From NCBI RefSeq assembly GCF_019649055.1, contig NW_026570280.1, forward strand, positions 372,001 to 436,000: 64,000 bases of DNA, given 5' to 3'. This document shows, in pieces, positions 56,485 to 64,000 of this stretch. The translations under genes were made by a program, and so were the position numbers. The notes beneath the pieces were generated by a model that was not told the DNA's origin, searched no databases, and was given only the letters and a program-made list of their open reading frames with translations. Source of the DNA: Paramacrobiotus metropolitanus. Its lineage: Eukaryota; Tardigrada; Eutardigrada; Parachela; Macrobiotidae. The first letter of the stretch is position 1. Every line of letters starts with the position of its first letter.

Positions 56485-57963
56485 TTGAAACAGCGGACCG
56501 GCGCTGAGATAACAGAGCGCGATTCTAGTTTTTTCGAACCACGCACTGCTACGATGAATGAGAGTGACCTCATACAAAAGAGAAAGGAGGAAATAGAAGC
56601 GGTCAAATCGAAAGCTGAACAGTTGGGCCGCGACATAGCGAAAGCAATAGATGAACAAAAGGTCAAACAGAAGAAAAAGAAACCAACTCCTACAGAGTTG
56701 TTGACTCAGGAAGGTGAAGATGAAGATGCTGCCGACAAAGAACTTCCTGATCGGATAACTAAAGGACGCAGAGATATTAATCCGAAAAATTAGATTAAGG
56801 GAGGATTAAGGGAGTTTACGATATTGGAAAAGAAGTGGAAAGGTCACCAAACTGAAAACTGTCGAGTCAAAAGGTCATCGAAACGGACGTCAAAAGGTCA
56901 TCATAGATGAAAACTCAACAGAAAGGTCATCCTGTCAAAAGGTCATCAGACTCGGACTGAATCATACGAGAGAAGCGAAAGGTTATCGAAAGGTCGAGAT
57001 ACTCCGACCGAAATTCAAATGGAACAACGAAAAGGTCACGAAAGTCCGGAATCTTCAGAAATTGTCGACCAGTCGAAAGGTCATCGGACTCTGACTGAAG
57101 TACAAAATGAAGTGCAAACGTCGATCGAAGTAAAAGCGGAAGAAGTGAAAGAGGACAATCGAAAGGGTAAGAGACTCCGGCAAAAATCCAAATGGAACAG
57201 CCAAAAGGTCACGAAAGATCTGGATCAGCAAAAATGGAAGGTCATCAGACGAGGTTGGGAAGCCGGATCACCGAAAACCATAAGGTCAAGCGACTCATTA
57301 ACCAATGGTTAAGCGCAAATGAACTTAAAGGTCAAATGTCAGATGAACCAAGTGTCAAGTGAAAGGTCAAACGACAGACCGACTGAAGGTCACGGGACTT
57401 TCACACAAAAGACGAACAGCCTAAAGGGCTAGAGACGTCTCGAACCGTGGAGAAGAAAGCGCAACCTAAAGGTCAAGAGAGTTCCGTGTCTACGGAACAA
57501 CCGAAAGGTCACGAAACTTTGTAAGAAGGTGGGAAAAAAAAGGTCATGCTTCCCATGGAAAAAGCGGCAGTAGATGCAGAAGCGGACTCCGCGCGACAGG
57601 TGGTTCAAAAATCGTTGTTTACACTGTTGAAAGAGACTTCAGCGACGGAGAAACCGAAAGGTCGAGAGATTCCACTGACGACCGAGAAATCAAAAGGTCA
57701 CGAGACTAAGCCGCAAAAAGAGAAGAGTGACGAACCGAAATCGACTCAGTCTTCGTCCGGATCATTGGCGAGATAGACAATCGATGAGAAACAGAGTCTG
57801 GAAACCGAACTAACGGACTCGGCATTCCCCCAGAAACCGGATACGTGCGGTACACCAGCGAAATGAAAAATGCTGCCAGAGCACAACAAAATGCGTGGAG
57901 AATGGTCATAACTGATGCGACATTGGATAATATGTCGAACAAATGGAACGACATGACCTTTTG
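56485..57963 (+). pseudogene. 3' low-complexity coding tail, octamer-dense
   Basis: Lys/Glu-rich short frames (SSFFEPRTATMNESDLIQKR; EQRKGHESPESSEIV; ERSHE-type words) are separated by stops. A one-base loss in the FFEPR word near 56442 caused the preceding frameshift: that copy reads TTTTTTGAACCACG where the others have TTTTTTCGAACCACG. Within 56838-57700 exact AAAGGTCA octamers occur every 20-60 bp, about fourteen of them, all in this orientation. The last frame ends LGIPPETGYVRYTSEMKNAA and later NKWNDMTF at 57963. No domain is recognised. Confidence 0.55.
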
Positions 57964-59348
57964 AGAAGCAAAGCTTTCAACTTCGAACTGGAAGAACTTT
58001 GTACTCGAATAATGGCGAACAGATCAGAAACAGTTGAATGTTAATTGGTTATCGCTGGAGAACTGGTGTAAACGTCAAAAACGTGAAAGGTCACCATGTG
58101 AGAACGAGCTTAATAATGCAACGTGAATGGTCATCACGTTAAAGTACTAAAAAGGTCATTAGAAGTTACTATGAGGGTTAAGTATACAGGTCACGTAACA
58201 TATCATTGAAACTGTATGCGTGTATTTATTGTTTTCAGCGTTTATAGAACAGAATCAGAAAGGATAAAAAAATCATGTGGAGCATCTATTGGGGTTAAAA
58301 TTGATTCGGTCTACAAAGCCGGCCAAAAGGGAGTAGTTACGGCAGTTAGCCGGCTCTCATGCTTAAGCGACTCACTGTTACAAATCGGCAAGAGAAATAA
58401 CGGTAATCAAGCCGGATCTCTCGTACGGAAGCTGGGCCACAAGCGGCGAAGAAGAGTAAAAGATTTAATGTGGAAGCGTTATGGGGTAAATTTAATGCGG
58501 TAGCTAGCCGGCCCCATCAGACATGTTACGGTAAACTCAGCCGGCACTCTGGCCGCTCGAGGCATATTGAAGTTGGATGTGCGACGGAAAGGTCAACTTG
58601 AAAGTTTACTAGGGAGGCAAGCGAAGAAGTGCTTGAAAGTCGGCAAAAATCGGCTAAGTTCCTCCATGACCTTTAGTGGAAATTTGAAGTGAAGATGGAT
58701 GACCTTTGGAATCACTATTACCCAACAGAGTCATCATATTGGACTTCAAGTCGCATGACCTTTCGGGACCATTAACCCAAAACGAGTCGCACATCTCAAC
58801 GGATCATCTCAACAAAGGATGACCTTTATCAGGGAGGAAGCGAACTACGCTTGTCTACATGATGTCCCTCCATGACCTTAATTGGATCTCATTTTGAAGT
58901 CGTACAATTGATACGCACCATATTCCAAAGATTAAAGCAGTATTCCTAAGTCGTTCTTGATACGCACCTGATTCTCAAAGCGGATTGTGATGAAAAGTCG
59001 CATTACGGATGCGCGGACTTGCTCAACAGAGCGGAATGGGCCAAAGAGCGGAAAACGGTGGACGGGACCTGTGACCTTTACGAGTCAGAAATGGAGGATC
59101 CTAGTCTACATTTGATTATAACTTTTGTTGATCTGTTTAACTGTTGATCTGTTTTTGTATTACAAGTGATATGGAATAGTATTTTGATACAGATCTCTTT
59201 ATTTCACATTGTGCATTTGGATTTATGTGATAAAATGGAATAAGAGAATTTGATGTTTTGAGCACACACAGACACCGGCGACCGTCGTCTTTTCGTGGAT
59301 TCGGGAGCGTGTCCAGCCTCAACGGAGCTCGGCATCCCCCCAGAGGCA
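57964..59348 (+). other. 3' untranslated region of the retrotransposon
   Basis: The orientation of the octamer switches here. AAAGGTCA lies near 58086, 58152 and 58587. TGACCTTT lies near 58668, 58700, 58756, 58820 and 59071, several inside a TCCATGACCTT or GGATGACCTTT phrase. GCCGGC-rich short repeats fill 58310-58560. The 18-base word GGGCCACAAGCGGCGAAG is shared exactly with the leader (43363-43380 and 58436-58453). ELGIPPEA-coding DNA just before the 3' LTR echoes 57819-57840. No clear polypurine tract abuts the LTR. Confidence 0.6.
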
Positions 59349-59576
59349 TGTGAGACGAGGGCTCACTAGCGTTCACGCTCGTAGCGCTAGGCGTTACGCC
59401 TTTGGATTATGGTCTGTGTTGTGTCTCGCTCTGATTGGCTTGTTTTGTTAGTGAGCGCGGCTTAGCACGCGCTGCACAGTGATGCACAGTGTGGAATTGG
59501 CTCGACGTTTTACGATCGAGCTGCGCCGATCAGTGTTGATTTTCTGTTATGCAGACTTGTCAATATTATTAAAGTT
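59349..59576 (+). repeat. 3' LTR
   Basis: 228 bp. It differs from the 5' LTR by C to T in GGCG(C/T)TACG, loss of GT in GGCTTGTGTTTTG, G to A in TTAGTG(G/A)GCG and C to G in GGCTC(C/G)ACG. That is about 1.3 percent substitution, so the insertion is relatively young. Confidence 0.9.
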
Positions 59577-60997
59577 AGCAATTAGCGGTGCGACGTTTTG
59601 TGTTTCCGCATAGATCGCAATCCAGATCGCATTGCTCGCTCCACAGGATTCATCCCGTTTGAGTCTCTGTCTCTGGATCCATTCTGGATCTAGCTTTAGA
59701 CGGGGATCTAAACGGGGACTTTTTTCCAATTTGTAATAAATACTGTACGTATTCACTTTACTGTAAATAAATATTAAATTTATTATGATTTGGCGTTAAA
59801 AGAAAACCAACGACTGAAAATAAGCAGCGTACTCCGAGACAGTGATAGAATCCTATGCAGCAAACAAATCTGGAATTAATAAGAAGAATGGCTTTCGTGG
59901 ATAAAGTTTAGAGGCGCCGAGACGTCACGTTAACTGCACAGACAAATAGCTGTGTAATCAGCAAGACGAATCTCGCCATCCGTCTTGTTGTAAGAAATCT
60001 CTGTTAATTTGTCGCATCAGTTTGCTGCTCGTCTGATTAATCGGTCGTGAGCACGGGGGAAATGTAGGTCATCTACAGCTGTCCAGCGGAGGATCCAGTG
60101 GCGAGGGAGAACCAGAACAGCATTAATTGTTCGCTTTGCTGTAGAACAGACACACGCTGGCCTGCTCGCCTCTGCTTTTAACACATTAGTGTGACCATAG
60201 TGTGTGACTTCGGCGCACGCGAGATTTCTGTCTTTTGAGGCAATGAGCTGAAATCACTTTACAATAGCGAATTTTAGATTTCACAAAACAAGTTACGTGC
60301 AGTTCGACGTTCGGATAGAAGTTGGCGTTACGGGTTGATTTACGTCCGTTCGCGACGTAAGGCGCCGTAACCCAACGTCGTTGGCTGACGCGTAAAAACT
60401 ATCTGCCTTACGTGGACCTGTGCAACGGCTCAGCCATAAGGCTGAGCAATAAGCCAGCGTATGCTGCCTGTGGATCTTTTTTGTGTGCTCTAACCGCCTC
60501 CCCGAGAGCAGGTTGGTCACGCTCTCGGCACTCTCGATTCGATTTATTTTTTAGCTGCACGTCACTGCAAGTGTGCATCCGTACAAGCATTTTAAACGAT
60601 TTTCAGTCTGCTAACGTACTGTTTATGTGACGCGGTAGTTTCTAGTGGACGGAGCCTAAACCATGTGAAATCTAAAATTCCCTAATGTTTTAACTAATAC
60701 GTACATTATCGCTGCTCAAAGGTCGCTGTTAATATTTCCATATCGCGCTGGCAGTATTCTCTTGAGACCGGATTTTCGCCGACACATTATCAAGTAAGAC
60801 TGATGATTCTGGTCGCAAATTGCCGGAACAGAGTATTTTTTAGGGACATTAATTTTATTCGTCAAAATACAACCTCTCCCACATTTACATGTAAAAACTG
60901 ACAGTCAACATTAATGCGCTCAATTTTAACAAACTCTTTCTTGTCGGAATTTTGGGGGAACAATCTTGGCGGTTTTATCATGTTCGCTACGTTTAGG
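59577..60997. other. Intergenic upstream of SNAP copy F
   Basis: I see no conserved gene. A 72-codon plus frame and overlapping minus frames at 60293-60630 are unrecognised. The sequence just before copy F carries TTCGCTACGTTTAG, an acceptor-like end, right before G+ATG. Confidence 0.45.
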
Positions 60998-61996
60998 ATG
61001 AGCGCACCAGTCGACCCGACGCCGGACGAGGTTCGCGCCCGCGCCCTGCTGACCGCCGCCCGGATGGCGGACGCCTGTGGCGACCAGCTGGAAGCCAGTC
61101 GCCTGTTTCGCCGCGCCGGCAACTTTTTCAAACTGGACCAGCAATGGCACGCGGCCGGCGCCGCCTTCCAAACCGCCGCTGGGCTGAAACTGCCGTTCGA
61201 GGTGGAAGCCAACACCGACCCGTATCTGACCACCGGAGCGCGGCAGATTACGGCCGCCGATCTGCTGAAGACGGCCAGCGACTGCTTCGTCAAAGCCAAG
61301 GACACCGGCGCGGCGGTGACCTGTCTGCAGACGGCCGCGGACCTCCTGACCGAAGACGGGGACTTCACCACGGCCGCCGGGTACTGCACGGAAGTGGGGA
61401 ACATGCTGGCGCCGCGGGACGCCGACGCCGGGATTCGTTACTACGAGAAAGCCGCTCGCCTGCGCGAGGCCGCGGCGGACGTGTTCGGACGGAAGGCTGC
61501 CGACACCGCGTGGATGACGGTGGGAGAGTGGCTGGCCCGGAAGGGTGCCTACATCGCCGCCATCGACCTTTTCGAAGGACTCGCGGACCGCATCATCCGG
61601 GAACCCAGCGCGGAGGATTACGCCAGCAAGCACGGCATCTACGTGGAGGGCGCCACGAAGCCGGAGCGCCAGTGCGTCTTCCGGGCGGTCCTCTGCTACT
61701 TATGCCGCGATGGGCCGTCGGCTGCCCAGGCGGCCGTGGCGCGCTGGGACGCCAAGCTGCCATCGTCGGGATCATTCGATCAGGAACGGAACGTCTTGCG
61801 GCAGGCGATGGGCGGCGCCGAGAACCGCTTCACCGCCGACAGCATTGCCAAGATCTTGCAGGCGCCGGAGAATACCACCGACAGCTACCCGGGTTCATTC
61901 GGTCCCCCGGCGCATCGTTTGGACGAGTGGACCAGAATGATGCTGGGCCGTGCGCTGCAGATGCTGCGTGATGCCGAATACCAGGCGCAGCGCTGA
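60998..61996 (+). CDS. alpha-SNAP-like protein, copy F (complete)
   Basis: The only full-length open copy: 332 codons from ATG 60998 to TGA 61994-61996. Alpha-SNAP lines the SNARE bundle and presents it to NSF for ATP-driven disassembly. Blocks are RARALLTAARMADACGDQLE and LFRRAGNFFKLDQQWHAAG (residues about 13-52), AADLLKTASDCFVKAKDTGA (about 85-105), AGIRYYEKAARLREA (about 145-160), FRAVLCYLCRDGPSAA (228-243) and C-terminal LDEWTRMMLGRALQMLRDAE (308-327), matching the LDQWLTTML-type last helix of alpha-SNAP. It is about 35 residues longer than typical alpha-SNAP. The tail EYQAQR lacks the Asp-Leu-Arg ending, whose Leu is needed to stimulate NSF, so NSF activation may be lost. In-frame ATGs also lie at 60914 and 60980; 60998 is chosen because paralogues share TAG+R before this ATG. 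Confidence 0.85.
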   Translation: MSAPVDPTPDEVRARALLTAARMADACGDQLEASRLFRRAGNFFKLDQQWHAAGAAFQTAAGLKLPFEVEANTDPYLTTGARQITAADLLKTASDCFVKAKDTGAAVTCLQTAADLLTEDGDFTTAAGYCTEVGNMLAPRDADAGIRYYEKAARLREAAADVFGRKAADTAWMTVGEWLARKGAYIAAIDLFEGLADRIIREPSAEDYASKHGIYVEGATKPERQCVFRAVLCYLCRDGPSAAQAAVARWDAKLPSSGSFDQERNVLRQAMGGAENRFTADSIAKILQAPENTTDSYPGSFGPPAHRLDEWTRMMLGRALQMLRDAEYQAQR

Positions 61997-63321
61997 TTAG
62001 ATACAAGTTACGCCGAGTGCGCCCACAAACTCTTTGGCCGGCTTCAGCTTAACTGCATCGGAATGATGGATGTCCGCATACTGTGTTTTCGTCATGTTGT
62101 GCGTATGTGCGAAAGGTCACCACGAGTGGTTATTGTCCACGTTTGTTTGTATTACTTCTTTACTGGCATTCAAATAAGTATTTAACCCGTGACGTTTAAT
62201 TTTCTTTCAAAGCTCTCTGCATTTAATTATTTTATACCTGCACAAGTTACACTTTATTATCTCTCTGCGCGCACTGGCTTATTAATAATTGCGATCTTTC
62301 TTTTGGCTGATGCCGTCTATTATACGATGAACCGGATATAAGACCTATTCATATGTGATTTTAACAAGCAGTAGCCATACACTAGACAGTTAAATCTGAA
62401 CATTAACAAAATACCCACAATCTGTATTCTCCCACGATTGCGTCAAATCGAAAAACATTCCTCAAATTCGTGATACATTGATTTTTCTGCTCGGACCGAC
62501 CAGAAACCCTAATTTGCACCGCGGAAGAACTGCATAATGTATATTCCTTAAGTATGAAAATATTATCCCGTTGCAATTTCAAAAGACAAACTAATAAATA
62601 AAAAAAAGTCATTTCCCCACGAACGGGTGAATCTCTTGTCCACGTTCGAAGTCCGCTCAATGGTAAATACTAAATAAGAATGTGTTGCGGTGGCGAGGGA
62701 GATATTTCACTAACGAATAGTTAAAACGCATTTTGGATTGCTTGTGCCGTCATCCAGCAGGCTAAGCCGGGTGATAGCCGGCTTGATGAAGTAAGCCGGA
62801 AGTCTGGAGCCTTAATTCTTCCGGGCACAGGTCTTCCCAGCGCTGCGTAACAGAACAAGAGGAAATTTGTTGAGATTTGGGTACTTCTATGCTCGTTCCT
62901 ATGATTCTCGCATTCTCCATGCGCATCCAGTCCTGTTTAGACTGTGAAGTTTATTTCGTCAAGTATCAAATACCAAAGAAAACTATAGGAAAACAGACAG
63001 TGATTTTAGCACTAACAGTCATAACGACTCATACGTACAGAACTATACTAAATTAATAATGTAATTAATAAAGCGCTTAGCAGTAAGTTATTACCACGCT
63101 GTCGCGTTTGGAAAAAGGTCATACTTGCTACAGGACACCAAGTTCATAAACGTGTAAATTGTTATACAAGTATACGAGTACTTGTGCACGACTGCTTCTG
63201 TTATGTGACAAACCAAAAAGAAAACATAAAAAAGAATTAAAAAATCCTAAGAAACGGACGATTGTGGAAGTTACGCAAAAAAGAGAATAAAACGGCACGA
63301 TGACCGCCACAGCTTCACGCT
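61997..63321. other. Intergenic between SNAP copies F and G
   Basis: AT-rich, with two octamers (62112-62119 and near 63116). A GCCGG-rich stretch with AAGCCGG words lies at 62760-62815. No gene is recognised and no AATAAA lies close behind copy F. Confidence 0.5.
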
Positions 63322-64000
63322 TCAGCGATGCCCTTCGTCTTCAACATCACGCAGCAGTCGCAACGCCCGCTCCAGCATCATTCTGGCCCATGGCTCCAGA
63401 CGGGGGTAGACGCCCCGGAGGTCCGCAAATTCGTAGTTGTCCAAAGGATTCGCCAGCATTTGCCCGAAACCTGCGGCATAATGAACGCTGCTCGAGCCGC
63501 TACTCGCCGGCCGGAGGACCCGCGCGACGTTGGCCGCGGTGAAGCGGTTCTCCGCGGTGCCCATGGCGTGTCGCATAATGTGGCGCTCCGGATTGTACGC
63601 GGTGCCGGCCGGCGGCAGCGTGGCGTCCCACTGCTGCACGGCCTCCTGCGCGGCCACCGGTCCGTCCCGGCACAGATAGCACAGCACCGCCCGGAAGTAG
63701 GCGGCACTCACCGTCAGGGCGGCACCGCTCCCGGAGTACCCGCTGCCGATCTCCGACCCGGGAATCTCTTTGGCGTGATGCTTAATCAACCCTTCGAAGT
63801 GGTTGATCGCGGCGGTGTAGTCCCCTTTCTGGGCCAACAGCTCCCCGATTCCCAGCAACGCCGGCCGCGCGCATAACCGCCCGTACCAGCCGGTCGCGGC
63901 TTCGTGCAGGCGAACGGCTTTTTCGTAGAACCGAATCCCGGCGTCGACGTGCAGCGGCGCCACCATTAGCCCCAGCGCCGTGAAGTACCCAGCGGACGTG
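63322..64000 (-). CDS. alpha-SNAP-like protein, copy G (5' end outside window)
   Basis: The minus-strand frame is open from the window edge to TGA at 63324-63322 (225 codons visible). It starts inside the central repeats (TSAGYFTALGLMVAPLHVDA) and includes AGIRFYEKAVRLHEAATGWY, GELLAQKGDYTAAINHFEGL, FRAVLCYLCRDGPVAAQEAV and RFTAANVARVLRPAS. A linker of about 40 residues rich in Ser, Gly and Tyr follows, then the C-terminal helix LEPWARMMLERALRLLRDVE and the tail DEGHR. Compared with copy F the linker is longer and the body about 45-50 percent identical by eye. No lesion is visible. SNAP function is inferred from family membership only. Confidence 0.8.
   Translation of the reverse strand, partial: TSAGYFTALGLMVAPLHVDAGIRFYEKAVRLHEAATGWYGRLCARPALLGIGELLAQKGDYTAAINHFEGLIKHHAKEIPGSEIGSGYSGSGAALTVSAAYFRAVLCYLCRDGPVAAQEAVQQWDATLPPAGTAYNPERHIMRHAMGTAENRFTAANVARVLRPASSGSSSVHYAAGFGQMLANPLDNYEFADLRGVYPRLEPWARMMLERALRLLRDVEDEGHR

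Larger units (their letters stand above)
42796..59576 (+). mobile_element. Ty3/gypsy-like LTR retrotransposon, 16.8 kb, decayed
   Basis: The LTRs are 42796-43025 (230 bp) and 59349-59576 (228 bp), with three substitutions and one 2-bp indel between them. A tRNA primer site follows the left LTR. Domain order on the plus strand is coiled coil, Gag with CCHC, protease, RT, RNase H, integrase, which is the gypsy order. The element is about twice the usual gypsy length because of an extra 5' coiled-coil region, long acidic linkers and a 3' low-complexity tail. Coding sequence is broken by at least six frameshifts and several stops. No target duplication is visible and no convincing polypurine tract. 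The octamer AAAGGTCA is repeated throughout 43.9-59.1 kb. Confidence 0.92.

Noticed and set aside
42787-59585. Target-site duplication flanking the large LTR element
   Set aside because: The flanks (AAACGGG on the left, AGCAATT on the right) do not match over 4-6 bases, so I do not claim one; later rearrangement is possible.
60926-61971. Long frames overlapping SNAP copy F in other frames and on the minus strand
   Set aside because: They are shadows caused by the GC-rich coding sequence; only the 60998-61996 frame matches the family in several blocks.

Overview
The window looks like a gene-poor, transposon-rich stretch of nuclear DNA from an invertebrate animal. There are no bacterial operons or Shine-Dalgarno sites. 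The surroundings are AT-rich with long TA microsatellites, and the mobile DNA is of eukaryotic type: a Ty3/gypsy-like LTR element, a non-LTR element with a restriction-like endonuclease, TA-flanked inverted-repeat elements and fold-back elements. I cannot name the taxon from sequence alone.

Host genes: the only recognisable host coding family is a divergent alpha-SNAP-like protein (NSF attachment, helical repeats). Seven copies or fragments lie on both strands: A 1-1073(-), B 4189-5180(-), C 14365-14681(-), D 36868-37962(-), E 41172-41712(+), F 60998-61996(+) and G 63322-64000(-). F is the only complete open copy. A and G are open but run off the window. B, C, D and E are broken. The family is strikingly GC-rich against its flanks.

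Layout: 1-6.2 kb holds SNAP copies A and B, a four-unit tandem repeat and two non-LTR fragments. 6.2-8.6 kb holds nested inverted-repeat elements. 9.5-28.4 kb is built mainly from six diverged copies of one 1-3 kb dispersed repeat, interrupted by SNAP fragment C, a short LTR element with two identical 243-bp ends (16910-18177), a TA-flanked transposon relic (24940-26078) and an 89-bp mini-element (28151-28239) whose empty site is visible in a sister repeat. 28.5-36.3 kb holds minisatellites, a long TA tract, a 120-bp in-frame tandem duplication, a gag-like zinc-knuckle fragment and a long hairpin. 36.9-41.7 kb holds SNAP copies D and E, a fold-back element and a non-LTR 3' end. 42796-59576 is a 16.8-kb LTR retrotransposon. 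59.6-64 kb holds SNAP copies F and G.

The LTR retrotransposon is the most unusual object. It has 230/228-bp LTRs and an initiator-Met-tRNA-type primer site. Its leader carries a CRE plus TATA pair. Next come a low-complexity ORF, a long coiled-coil ORF, Gag with a CCHC knuckle and an RGG/Q-rich tail, a long acidic linker, protease, RT, RNase H and integrase. All are interrupted by stops and frameshifts. From 43.9 to 59.1 kb the element is saturated with the octamer AAAGGTCA/TGACCTTT (about 80 exact copies by hand count, against about 0.5 expected). The octamer occurs in leader, coding and trailer DNA, on both strands and in every codon phase. This octamer equals the NR4A-type nuclear-receptor site NBRE. 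I regard it as the best candidate here for an undescribed sequence-level system.
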